Assembly: GCF_036173105.1 (NCBI RefSeq)
Contig: NZ_CP108053.1
Coordinates: forward strand, 4,588,001 to 4,652,000
DNA: 64,000 nt
Reading direction: 5' to 3'
DNA from: Streptomyces sp. NBC_00287
GTDB lineage: Bacteria > Actinomycetota > Actinomycetes > Streptomycetales > Streptomycetaceae
Numbering within the stretch: the stretch's first letter is position 1; each line of letters starts with the position of its first letter. The notes under the pieces were generated by a model. It made no database searches. It worked only from the letters and a program-made list of their open reading frames with translations, and was not told where the DNA came from. This document shows, in pieces, positions 26,973 through 34,087 of this stretch. The position numbers and the translations under genes are program-made.

Positions 26973-27040
26973 GCATACGAGGTTATAGGCGCCCACTGAC
27001 AACCCGGCCCCACGCAGGGGCTCCGCCCGGGAACGCAAGC

Positions 27041-27127
27041 GCCCCCCACGCACCCGCCAGAGCCGACCTACCCTTGCTGCCTTCCGGCCCTGGGGGAGTT
27101 CAGTCAGATAGCGCCGCGTGAGGGGCT
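27041..27127 (-). ncRNA. ffs: Bacterial small SRP RNA (4.5S/scRNA)
   Basis: On the minus strand the conserved Ffh-binding domain IV is visible: CAGGGCCGGAAGGCAGCAAG, with the GGAA tetraloop and asymmetric loop. The ends CCCCTCACGC and GCGTGGGGGG form a perfect (one wobble) 10-bp closing helix. Location just upstream of dnaX is the usual actinobacterial arrangement. The RNA partners with Ffh in co-translational membrane targeting. Ends are estimated to within a few bases. Confidence 0.9.
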
Positions 27128-27202
27128 GCCCAAACAGTACCCGATGGCAGGGGGTGGGAACGAGTTCGCGAGCACTCCTCAACGTCTTGTATTGTTTGCG
27201 GC

Positions 27203-27290
27203 GGAGGATTCGCCTAGAGGCCTAGGGCGCACGCTTGGAAAGCGTGTTGGGGGCAACCCCTCACGAGTTCGAATCTCGTATCCTCCGCCA
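27203..27290 (+). tRNA. tRNA-Ser (GGA)
   Basis: Acceptor GGAGGAT pairs with ATCCTCC, discriminator G, encoded CCA at 27288-27290. Anticodon loop CTTGGAAAG gives GGA, and the long variable arm (GTTGGGGGCAACCCC) is typical of class II tRNA-Ser. Confidence 0.95.
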
Positions 27291-27311
27291 GTGCCTCACC
27301 GGGCACGATGT

Positions 27312-27345
27312 CGAAGGGCCCCACCGTTCGCGGTGGGGCCCTTCG
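27312..27345. terminator. Bidirectional terminator between tRNA-Ser and exporter gene
   Basis: Perfect 15-bp inverted repeat CGAAGGGCCCCACCG / CGGTGGGGCCCTTCG with a TTCG tetraloop, between convergent units. Confidence 0.9.
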
Positions 27346-27365
27346 TCGTTGTGCGTTCTCAAGTG

Positions 27366-29156
27366 TTACGCGGGGGTCGCCGTCAGGAGTGGGGGGTTCT
27401 CCGTCGTCCACTGCTGGCTGCGGACCAGGTCTTCGTACTGCGGGCAGCGGGACATGAGGTCGGTGTGGGTGCCCGTGTCCAGGACGTGGCCGGAGTCCAT
27501 GACGAGGACGTGGTCCGCGTGCTGGACCGTGGACAGGCGGTGGGCGACCACGATGACGCTGCGGGATTGCGCGAGGTCGTCGACCAGGTCGCGCAGGCGG
27601 TGTTCGTTGATGCTGTCCAGTTGTGAGGTCGGCTCGTCGAGGAGGACGACGTCGGCGTCCGTGAGGAGCACCCGGGCCAGGGCCAGGCGCTGGCGCTGGC
27701 CGCCGGAGAGGTCGGTGGCGCGGCCGAGGACCGTGTCGAGCCCCTCGGGGAGCTGTTCCACGGCCTCGCGCAGGGACACCGCCTCCAGGGCCTGCCACAG
27801 GGCCGCGTCGTCGAGCACCGCGTCGGGCGCCGCGTCGCAGCCGAGCAGCAGGTTGTCGCGGACGGTTCCTTCGAGCAGGGTGAAGGACTGGTCGACGTAC
27901 GCCACACGCCTGCGCAGCTGGTCCAGCGGCCAGGCGCCTACGTCGTGGCCGAGGACCCGGACGGTGCCGGAGCCGGGGTGCAGGAAGCGTTCGACGAGGG
28001 TGAGGACCGTGGACTTGCCGGCGCCCGAGCGGCCCACCAGCGCGGTGAGTCCGCGCCGCGGTGCCGTGAAGGAGACCCCGGCCAGGACCGGCTCGCCGTC
28101 GTAGGCGAAGGACACATCGGCGAATTCGACGGCGGGGGCGTCCTGGTCGGGCACCGGGCCGTTGTCGGTCGCGCCGTCCGTCTCCTGCGGAAGGGCGAGC
28201 AGCTCGTCGAACCGGGCGCGGGCGGCCAGGCCCGCCTGGAGCTGACCGATGCCGGAGGCGACGAAGGCGACGGGGGCGACCAGTTGGAGCAGATAGAGCA
28301 GGAACGCGGTGAAGTCCGGCATCGTGAGGTCGCCGGCCGCCATCCGCGCACCACCGCCGAGGATGATGCTGACGAGGGCGATCTGCTGCCCGAGTCCCAT
28401 CACGGGGCCGATCAGTGACTGCAGCCGCGCGCTGACGAGCGTCGATTCGGTCAGCCGGCCGGCGTCCTCGCCGAGCGATCCGGCTGCGCGGCTCTCGGCC
28501 CGGTAGGCCTTCACGGTGGGCAGCGCCGCGAGCATGGCGGTGAACCGCTGGGCCAGCTCGCCGAGGGCCGTCTGCTGCTCGATGACGCTGCGCCGGACAC
28601 GTACGACGACGAAGCCGATCGCCGCGCCGGCGAGCGCGAAGGAACCGATGGTGATCAGTACGAGCACCCAGTCCAGGACGCTCATCACCACCAGCGTGAA
28701 CACCACGGTGAGCGCGGCCAGCGGGAGCTGGATGGCGCCGATGTCGACGATCGAGCGCAGCATCATCGCGTCCGAGGTGATGCGCGCGACGAGGTTGCCC
28801 TCTCCCTGGGCACGGACCTGGTGCAGGGGAAGGCGCAGGGTGTGGTCCATGACCCGGGCCCGGAGCCTGAGGATCATCTGCTCGCCGATCCGTGCGAGGA
28901 GGAATCCGGAGGCCGTCGCCGCCAGCGCGCCGCCGAGGGCGACCAGCACCATCAGGGTCACCGGCCACAGGAGTCCGCCGTCCTCGGCGAGCGCCTCCAC
29001 GAGGTCCCTGACCATCAGCGGTACGGCCACGGTCGAGGCCGTCGACAGCAGGGCGAGCAGCGCGGAGGCCGCGAGGTGCGGTCGGTGACCGCTCATCAGG
29101 TCGGCGCCGAGTCGTAGCCTCCGCTCTTCCGGCGCGGGAATTCGGTCTGCCGCCAT
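27366..29156 (-). CDS. ABC exporter, fused membrane and ATPase domains
   Basis: 596 residues. Six-helix exporter domain in the first ~320 residues (LAASALLALLSTASTVAVPL, WPVTLMVLVALGGALAATAS and others), then an ATPase with Walker A LVGRSGAGKSTVL, signature LSGGQRQRLALARVLL, Walker B VVLLDEPTSQLD and H-loop VVAHRLSTVQHAD. It is a half-transporter and should homodimerise. There is no C39 peptidase domain. The ATG at 29156 follows GGGAG. It lies 1.6 kb from the precursor peptides of the RiPP cluster and could export their product, but intervening unrelated genes weaken that link. Confidence 0.88.
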   Translation of the reverse strand: MAADRIPAPEERRLRLGADLMSGHRPHLAASALLALLSTASTVAVPLMVRDLVEALAEDGGLLWPVTLMVLVALGGALAATASGFLLARIGEQMILRLRARVMDHTLRLPLHQVRAQGEGNLVARITSDAMMLRSIVDIGAIQLPLAALTVVFTLVVMSVLDWVLVLITIGSFALAGAAIGFVVVRVRRSVIEQQTALGELAQRFTAMLAALPTVKAYRAESRAAGSLGEDAGRLTESTLVSARLQSLIGPVMGLGQQIALVSIILGGGARMAAGDLTMPDFTAFLLYLLQLVAPVAFVASGIGQLQAGLAARARFDELLALPQETDGATDNGPVPDQDAPAVEFADVSFAYDGEPVLAGVSFTAPRRGLTALVGRSGAGKSTVLTLVERFLHPGSGTVRVLGHDVGAWPLDQLRRRVAYVDQSFTLLEGTVRDNLLLGCDAAPDAVLDDAALWQALEAVSLREAVEQLPEGLDTVLGRATDLSGGQRQRLALARVLLTDADVVLLDEPTSQLDSINEHRLRDLVDDLAQSRSVIVVAHRLSTVQHADHVLVMDSGHVLDTGTHTDLMSRCPQYEDLVRSQQWTTENPPLLTATPA

Positions 29157-29396
29157 GTCTGCACTCCCACCTGAAACGGTCAATTCCGTGGGAAATTCCA
29201 GCACAGGGCGGTTCGGAAAAGTAATGCCCTTCATTTGTCGGGGCTTACGGCCGTGGAATACATGTCATGCCGCATATGAAATGGCTCGCTTGCACGCTCG
29301 GCAAAGTTGGTGGGCGGGTCGTACCCACCGTTGTCCGCTTACCTGTCGCATGTAGCGTGACGGCGACCCGTAGGTGGAGACAGAAAGGGACGGGAC

Positions 29397-29714
29397 ATGC
29401 TCGGAAGCCTCGGCAAGAAGGAAGCCCATCTGATCGCGCTGAGCGATCTCGACGAGGCGCGGGAGGCCGTACGGCAGGCGCTCGCCGGTGCGTCGGCGGT
29501 CGAGGAGCCCGGGCTGCGGGCCGCGCTGGGCATCCTCGACGGGTTCGGCGGGTCCGATCCTCGGGTGCGGTGGGTGGTGCGGGTGCTCGGGGAGCAGGGG
29601 ATCGACCCTCGTACGCATGAGGTCGCCGCCATCAAGGCGGTGCGTGAGGCGCTGCCGGGGCTGGGGCTCGCGCCCGCCGCGGCACTGGTGAAGGACGCCA
29701 AGCAGGCCGTCTGA
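29397..29714 (+). CDS. Small protein resembling ribosomal protein L7/L12 C-terminal domain
   Basis: 105 residues. The C-terminal IKAVREALPGLGLAPAAALVKDAKQAV resembles the bL12 C-terminal domain (KVVREITGLGLKEAKDLV-type). The N-terminal part (HLIALSDLDEAREAVRQAL, then AALGILDGFGGSDPRVRWVV) is helical. It is not the ribosomal gene itself, which lies in the rpl operon. Streptomyces carries such stand-alone L7/L12-like proteins of unknown role. RBS AAGGGACGGG precedes the ATG; a strong terminator follows. Confidence 0.7.
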   Translation: MLGSLGKKEAHLIALSDLDEAREAVRQALAGASAVEEPGLRAALGILDGFGGSDPRVRWVVRVLGEQGIDPRTHEVAAIKAVREALPGLGLAPAAALVKDAKQAV

Positions 29715-29738
29715 CCTGCGCGGTCCTTACGACATCGA

Positions 29739-29769
29739 CGCTCGGCCGGGGTTCCCGGCCGAGCGTTTT
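29739..29769 (+). terminator. Intrinsic terminator after the L7/L12-like gene
   Basis: CGCTCGGCCGGG / CCCGGCCGAGCG, 12-bp stem with 3-nt loop, followed by TTTT. Confidence 0.9.
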
Positions 29770-29782
29770 GCTTCCCTCGACC

Positions 29783-29816
29783 GGAAAGTACTTGCCAGAC
29801 TGGAAAGTACGTGCCA
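29783..29816. promoter_or_regulatory. Direct repeats GGAAAGTAC upstream of the membrane protein/regulator operon
   Basis: GGAAAGTACTTGCCA (29783-29797) and GGAAAGTACGTGCCA (29802-29816) differ at one position and are spaced 19 bp, close to two helical turns. The first contains the palindrome AAGTACTT. They lie 50-85 bp upstream of an operon that ends with a winged-helix regulator, so an autoregulatory operator is plausible. Part of the repeat may also serve as promoter elements. Confidence 0.5.
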
Positions 29817-29867
29817 CATTGGAACAGTAGCCATCACAGGCATCACTCAGCGAAGGGTTCACGCGTC

Positions 29868-30326
29868 ATGAACGGCACCGAAGCGACACGACCCGACCCC
29901 GAGGCGGCCGCTGCCGCGCTGCGCGGCTCCGAGGCCGCGCGGGCCGCGGCCGCCCGGCCCCGGGCGGTGCCCGGCTGGCTTCCCGCGGTGCAGGGCCTGC
30001 TGTGCGCGGGGGGTTTCACCGCGTTGGGGCTGTCCCTGGTCGAGTCGCAGCTCAGCGGGCTTCTCGTCGGCGTCGCCCTCGTCTGTCTCGTCGGACTGCT
30101 GGGCGCGCAGTGGCTGGGCATGCACCACGGCGGAGTCGCCCCCTGGTTCGCGCCGCGCGGGACGCGGTCGCCGTGGCAGTCCTGGGGACTTCCGGCCGCG
30201 CCGCTGGTCGTCGGGCTGCTCGCCTGGGCCCTTTTCGGTCCGGCCGGTGGCCTCACGGGCTTCGGCGTCGTCGCGGGTCTGGTCACTTGGGCGCGGGGCC
30301 TTGGGCAGGTCGGGAAGGCGTCATGA
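29868..30326 (+). CDS. Integral membrane protein, unknown function
   Basis: 152 residues with a hydrophilic, Ala/Arg-rich N-terminus and about four membrane segments (WLPAVQGLLCAGGFTALGL, LSGLLVGVALVCLVGLLGAQ, LPAAPLVVGLLAWALFG and GLTGFGVVAGLVTWA). Overlaps the following winged-helix gene by ATGA, so the two are co-expressed. Membrane protein plus regulator pairs of this kind are common in Streptomyces; no specific function is recognised. Confidence 0.75.
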   Translation: MNGTEATRPDPEAAAAALRGSEAARAAAARPRAVPGWLPAVQGLLCAGGFTALGLSLVESQLSGLLVGVALVCLVGLLGAQWLGMHHGGVAPWFAPRGTRSPWQSWGLPAAPLVVGLLAWALFGPAGGLTGFGVVAGLVTWARGLGQVGKAS

Positions 30327-30691
30327 GCGACCCTCAGGTCCCTCCCGCACAGGTCCCTCCCGCGCAGGTCCCTCCCGCGCTGGACAAGGAGATCCATCAT
30401 CCGACACGGCTCATGGTGGCGGCGTTCCTCTCCGGCTGCGCGGAGGCCGAGTTCGGGGCCGTACGCGACTACTGCGGCGTATCGGACTCCGTGCTGAGCA
30501 AGACGGTCACGGCGCTGGAGAAGGCCGGCTATGTGAGCGTCCGCAAGGGGTACTTCGGCAAGCGCCCGCGCACCTGGATCTCGCTCACCTTCGCCGGCCG
30601 CCAGGCGCTCGCCTCGCATCTGGCCGCGCTGGAACAGATCGCGCAGGCCGCCCACCGCGCGGGAGCCGAAGGCACGGCACCCGAGGCATGA
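30323..30691 (+). CDS. Winged-helix transcriptional regulator (MarR/HTH_34-like)
   Basis: 122 residues. Winged helix: HHPTRLMVAAFLSGCAEAEF, recognition-helix region DYCGVSDSVLSKTVTALEKA, then GYVSVRKGYFGKRPRTWISL as the wing. The N-terminus holds three PPAQV-type repeats encoded by 15-bp direct repeats (about 30333-30378). It is coupled to the upstream membrane protein gene and probably autoregulates through the direct repeats at 29783-29816. It ends 71 bp before the convergent RiPP precursor gene; whether it controls the cluster is unknown. Confidence 0.8.
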   Translation: MSDPQVPPAQVPPAQVPPALDKEIHHPTRLMVAAFLSGCAEAEFGAVRDYCGVSDSVLSKTVTALEKAGYVSVRKGYFGKRPRTWISLTFAGRQALASHLAALEQIAQAAHRAGAEGTAPEA

Positions 30692-30701
30692 CGGGACGCG
30701 A

Positions 30702-30745
30702 AAGCACCGCTGGGCGCCTGTGGGGGGACAGGCGCCCAGCGGTGC
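30702..30745. terminator. Strong hairpin between regulator gene and RiPP precursor gene
   Basis: AGCACCGCTGGGCGCCTGT / ACAGGCGCCCAGCGGTGCT, a perfect 19-bp inverted repeat with a 6-nt G loop, followed by TTTC on the minus strand. It closes both convergent units and marks the left edge of the RiPP cluster. Confidence 0.88.
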
Positions 30746-30761
30746 TCGTGAGGTCGCTGGT

Positions 30762-30962
30762 TCAGCAGCCCCAGTTCACGGTGCCCGCGACGCTGGCGCC
30801 CGAGATGGCGCTGACGGCGCCGCCGCAGCCGCCGCTGGAGCCGCCGATGAAGCTGAGGAGGGTGGGGGTGATGGCCGGGTTCTCGGCCGTGGCACCGGCG
30901 CCGAACTCCTCGGCGTTGGTGTAGGCGGTGTAACCGGCGATGAGCTGCTCAGCGGTGTTCAT
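30762..30962 (-). CDS. Class V lanthipeptide-like precursor peptide 1
   Basis: 66 residues, RBS GAGGAGA before the ATG. Leader MNTAEQLIAGYTAYTNAEEF continues to a PAIT boundary (29-32) shared with the second precursor. The putative core (33-66) has eight Ser/Thr, Cys46 and a C-terminal Cys66; it is Gly-rich around Cys46 and ends TVNWGC. Thr61 and Cys66 form a T-x4-C spacing suited to a six-residue aminovinyl-methylcysteine ring after Cys decarboxylation. No basic residues occur in the core, so the product should be hydrophobic. Terminator at 30702-30745 follows. Core boundary is inferred by comparing the two peptides. Confidence 0.85.
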   Translation of the reverse strand: MNTAEQLIAGYTAYTNAEEFGAGATAENPAITPTLLSFIGGSSGGCGGAVSAISGASVAGTVNWGC

Positions 30963-31060
30963 GAAGGTCTCCTCGACAGGATTCAGCTGGTCATGACAGG
31001 TGGTGCACAGCGGGTACGCCGCTCAGGGCGCGGCCCGCTCGAAGCGCCCGGAAGCGCAGG

Positions 31061-31246
31061 TCAGCAGCCCCAGCCCTTGGTGGTGGCGATGCTGCCCGAG
31101 ACGGCGCTGAGCGAGAAGTAGACGCACTCCGGGGACGAGACGGTCGTGATGGTGATCGCCGGCGCGTCCGGACCGGCGCTGGCACCGAACTCCTCGGCGT
31201 TGGTGTACGCGGCGTAACCGGCGATGAGCTGCTCAGCGGTGTTCAT
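31061..31246 (-). CDS. Class V lanthipeptide-like precursor peptide 2
   Basis: 61 residues, with a very strong RBS (AAAGGAGA) 5 nt before the ATG. Its leader is nearly identical to precursor 1 (MNTAEQLIAGYAAYTNAEEF), with the same PAIT at 29-32. The core has ten Ser/Thr, Cys41 (SSPECVYF) and C-terminal Cys61, ending TTKGWGC; Thr56-Cys61 repeats the T-x4-C spacing. SAVSGSIA here parallels SAISGASVA in precursor 1. It precedes precursor 1 in one likely transcript (98-bp gap). A 9-bp tandem array sits directly upstream of the ribosome site. Confidence 0.86.
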   Translation of the reverse strand: MNTAEQLIAGYAAYTNAEEFGASAGPDAPAITITTVSSPECVYFSLSAVSGSIATTKGWGC

Positions 31247-31256
31247 GAGGTCTCCT

Positions 31257-31328
31257 TTGAATCTGTTGAATCTGTTGAATCTGTTGGATCTGTTGAATCT
31301 GTTGGATCTGTTGAATCCGTTGCATTTC
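31257..31328. repeat. 9-bp tandem repeat in the leader of the precursor operon
   Basis: Eight contiguous 9-mers of the type TTGAATCTG (TTGGATCTG at units 4 and 6, TTGAATCCG at unit 7, decayed TTGCATTTC at unit 8). On the minus strand the array runs straight into the AAAGGAG ribosome site of precursor 2. It could be an operator array, a translation enhancer or simply slippage. Confidence 0.9.
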
Positions 31329-31466
31329 CGGGCCGGGGTTTTCCCCTTTCCGGAGTGACTTCATTCGATCACAGGGGCCGGGCCGATTCCATGGCCAAAT
31401 TAATCGCGATCGAGGCGGGATCAGGCGCTGACCTGGACTTTTCTCCGACGACCGCTATCAACTGGC

Positions 31467-31778
31467 TCACCGGATCCGCCGTGAATGCTGGGGATGCCGG
31501 GCCTGATGCAGATCCCGCCAGACGTCCAATTCCAGAAATACTTCTCCGAGCGCCTCTTTCAGCGACTCGACTTCTTTCTCCAGGAGGCTTTCCCGCGTCG
31601 GAGGCCGGCGCGGTCCTGCCCCCTCCAGCGCCTGGAGGCCGCCGTCGAGGAACAGCTGCCGCCAGGTCTCGACGGACCGGGTGGAGACCTGGGCGCGCCT
31701 GGCGGCTTCCGGCACGGATTCGCGGGCCGTGATCACCCGGACCACCAGGTCCGCGATCTCCTCCGGCGCCAGGCTCAT
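31467..31778 (-). CDS. IS3 OrfA-like helix-turn-helix/coiled-coil protein in the RiPP operon
   Basis: 103 residues: MSLAPEEIADLVVRVITARE, HTH VPEAARRAQVSTRSVETWRQ, then a linker and a leucine-rich helix (SLLEKEVESLKEALGEVFLE). This is the layout of IS3-family OrfA (HTH_29 plus zipper). No OrfB or terminal inverted repeats are adjacent. The ATG overlaps the HopA1-gene stop (ATGA), so it is translated as part of the kinase-HopA1 operon. I infer a domesticated regulator or complex subunit rather than a live transposase; a mobile-element remnant is the alternative. Confidence 0.75.
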   Translation of the reverse strand: MSLAPEEIADLVVRVITARESVPEAARRAQVSTRSVETWRQLFLDGGLQALEGAGPRRPPTRESLLEKEVESLKEALGEVFLELDVWRDLHQARHPQHSRRIR

Positions 31779-32773
31779 ACCGGCGCGATCCCCGGCACGA
31801 CCGGTGAACCCAGGTTCCTGGCCGGCATGAGCGGGTCCACCCCGGCGTTGAAGAACGCCTCGGCGACGGCCGCCTCCCGCGAGCCCTCGCCGTCGGCGCG
31901 CACGGCGAGCCCGACCAGCGCCTCGGCGACCGCCTGGCAGCGATGCTCGCCGAAGCTCAGTCCGCGCTTGCCCGGCCGCGGGTCGTCCGGCTCCCACGCC
32001 GCACCCACGCCGTCGGCAAGACGGCGGACGAACGGCGAGGTCTCGGTGCCGAGTCCCGGCAGGCCCTCGACGGAGGCGACCAGCTGGTCCACGGCGTACC
32101 AGGCGTCGGGGCCGAGATAGACCACGAGTCCGTCCCGGCGCGGGAAGAGCCGGGTGCCGGAGGTGACCTTGGCCCGGTACCGCACGCCCAGCCCCTCGAG
32201 GCGGGTCAGCACCGCACCCCAGACGTCCGGCGCGGACTCCGCGTCGGTGAGGTGGAGGTACACCCGCAGGACCTGGGGGCCGCGGGAGCGTCCGCGGGAG
32301 CTGTCGGCGAGGAAGAAGCCCGGCGACAGCGCGGGCCGGGCCGCCGGCAGCCGTAGGACCGCCGGGCCCTCGGCCCCGCCGGGCGGCTGCTCCACGACGG
32401 CGGTCGTGGGCACCCGTACGCGGATCCCGTCCACGTCGGCGATCACGGTGTCCGGTACGACGCCGTCGCCGGGCCTGACCCGGGCGTCGACGAGTTCGGC
32501 CCGGACCAGCGATCCACGGTGCGGCATCGCGGCGGCGAAGCGCTCCTCGAACTCCGGGTCGCGCAGACTGCGCTTGCGGGCCTTGGTCTGTTCCGGCATG
32601 GCGGCGTGCAGGGTCTGGTAGAGCGTGCTGCCCAGTTGTCTGACGAGGTCACCGGGGCTCTCGGCGGCCAGTTTCTCCTCGCCGACGAGGGCGGTCAGGC
32701 CGCCCGGCGTGACCTCGATCTGTTCCAGAGCTGCGAAGACTTCGGGGGCGATGAGCCCGGCGGTGGTGGTCAC
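31775..32773 (-). CDS. HopA1-domain lanthipeptide lyase-type protein
   Basis: 332 residues from GTG 32773. The C-terminal ~170 residues fit the HopA1 family: QVLRVYLHLTDAESAPDVW (167-185), YRAKVTSGTRLFPRRDGLVV (199-218), SPFVRRLADGVGAAWEPDDP (246-265), SFGEHRCQAVAEAL and FFNAGVDP. In class V lanthipeptide and thioamitide clusters HopA1 proteins act with an APH-type kinase, and class V work assigns phosphate elimination to them. The GTG overlaps the kinase stop (GTGA) and its stop overlaps the next gene (ATGA), so the three products are coupled. The N-terminal ~160 residues are not recognised and may bind the leader or partner. Confidence 0.85.
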   Translation of the reverse strand: MTTTAGLIAPEVFAALEQIEVTPGGLTALVGEEKLAAESPGDLVRQLGSTLYQTLHAAMPEQTKARKRSLRDPEFEERFAAAMPHRGSLVRAELVDARVRPGDGVVPDTVIADVDGIRVRVPTTAVVEQPPGGAEGPAVLRLPAARPALSPGFFLADSSRGRSRGPQVLRVYLHLTDAESAPDVWGAVLTRLEGLGVRYRAKVTSGTRLFPRRDGLVVYLGPDAWYAVDQLVASVEGLPGLGTETSPFVRRLADGVGAAWEPDDPRPGKRGLSFGEHRCQAVAEALVGLAVRADGEGSREAAVAEAFFNAGVDPLMPARNLGSPVVPGIAPV

Positions 32774-33906
32774 GAGGTGCCTTCCAGGCCCAGGACGGAT
32801 ATGAAGTCGTGCGGCGCCATCAGTACGGTGCGTCCGATGCCGGCGGCGGCACGGTCGCCGGCCGTCAGCCGTACGACATAGCGGGCGCCGGCGAGCATGC
32901 GGTCGAGCATGTGCCAGCCGGCGAAGGCCGCGACGCGGGGGACGAAGTCCTCGTCGGCGGCCGGGCGGGTCTCGTGGTATCCCTGCCAGAACTCCGTGAT
33001 GCGCGGGCGGAGTCGGTCGATCTCCAGTGCGCCGTGCCGGAGGATGTCCTCGTGGGAGGCGTCCTGTCCGAAGACATGGCCCGGTTCGCGGCCGATGGAC
33101 TGCGGGATCCCCTGGATGACCCGGTAGAGCCACTCGCCGACGAAACCGCCGACGTCCCGGGCGGCGTCGCCGTAGCGGAACTCCTCCCAGTCCGTGAGAT
33201 ACAGCTCTCCGTCGCTGACGAGGTACTGGTCCAGCCTGAGATCGCAGTGGGCCGGCACCTTCGGGGCGGCCAGCTCCCGCTCCCGCAACCGCCGTAGCGC
33301 CTGGACCAGTTCGGCGTCGCGCTGGAGCAGCGTCCATGCCTCCATCTCGGCGAAGCAGGACGAGGCGAAGACCGGCAGGGTGAGGGCCTCGAAGTCCTCG
33401 ATGGCGGGGAGCGGATGCGGGGCCTCGTCCAGGGTGCCCGGCTCGACCGGCAGGGAGTGCAGCGTCCCGAGGATCCGGCCGGCCCGGCGGCACAGCGCGT
33501 CGTCGAAGCTGTCGTCGGCGGACAGCTCGGAGCCCGAGCGGGCCTCCTCAAGGTGCTCGAAGGCGACGAGCCGGTTTTCCTCGTCGGCGCCCAGGAAGGC
33601 CGGGGTCCGCAGTTCGGTGCCGCCCGCGAGGCGAGCGGCGATCTCCTCGAAGAGGGTGATACGTCCGAATCGCCGCAGCACATCCCCCGGTTCACCACCG
33701 ACCCGCTTGACGAAGACCTTCGCGCCGCTGGTCGTCGTACCGGCCCAGGTGTCGTTGCGGCCGACATGGGCGACGACGGTGTCCGCGTCGAAGCCGCCCA
33801 GGCCGAGCCCGTCCAGGAAGGCGCCGACTTCAGGGACCTTGTCCAGCTGGACCGGTTCGAAGCGGGCGCGGGTCAGCGAGGGCTTCGATGCTTGGTCAGT
33901 ATTCAC
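32770..33906 (-). CDS. APH-fold kinase, class V lanthipeptide (LxmK-like)
   Basis: 378 residues from GTG 33906. Aminoglycoside-phosphotransferase fold: nucleotide loop NDTWAGTTTSG (51-61), Lys in AKVFVKRV, catalytic loop PAHCDLRLDQYLV (H220, D222; Gln replaces the usual Asn) and metal-binding YLTDWEEF (D239). The essential Asp residues are present, so it should be active. In class V clusters such a kinase phosphorylates Ser/Thr of the precursor before HopA1-dependent elimination. No resistance role is suggested by context. Upstream in-frame ATGs make the exact start uncertain. Divergent from the M16 genes. Confidence 0.85.
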   Translation of the reverse strand: MNTDQASKPSLTRARFEPVQLDKVPEVGAFLDGLGLGGFDADTVVAHVGRNDTWAGTTTSGAKVFVKRVGGEPGDVLRRFGRITLFEEIAARLAGGTELRTPAFLGADEENRLVAFEHLEEARSGSELSADDSFDDALCRRAGRILGTLHSLPVEPGTLDEAPHPLPAIEDFEALTLPVFASSCFAEMEAWTLLQRDAELVQALRRLRERELAAPKVPAHCDLRLDQYLVSDGELYLTDWEEFRYGDAARDVGGFVGEWLYRVIQGIPQSIGREPGHVFGQDASHEDILRHGALEIDRLRPRITEFWQGYHETRPAADEDFVPRVAAFAGWHMLDRMLAGARYVVRLTAGDRAAAGIGRTVLMAPHDFISVLGLEGTS

Positions 33907-34087
33907 GGCCGCAGCGTAGGAACGGGCCGAGAAGACGGGCAACAAGTGGCTCATCCAAGGGATTTGTTGGGTTGGGGCCGGGTGCAACATTTCCCGGTCG
34001 CACGGCACCGGTACACCGGCGAGCCGCGGCTCCGAGGTGCAAGAAACGGGGTTTCTGCGTTGTTCTCACCGCGCCTTCGGCCCGCCT

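Noticed and set aside
23304..26999. A 1,231-codon open frame on the plus strand
   Set aside because: Antisense to purD and dnaX, Gly/Arg/Asp-rich, without any recognisable domain.
27366..29156. Dedicated LanT-type exporter of the RiPP cluster
   Set aside because: No C39 peptidase domain, and an L7/L12-like gene and a membrane protein/regulator operon with terminators separate it from the precursors; kept as a general exporter.
32770..33906. Aminoglycoside resistance phosphotransferase
   Set aside because: APH fold is present, but the tight GTGA coupling to a HopA1 gene and nearby Cys-terminated precursors fit a class V lanthipeptide kinase better.
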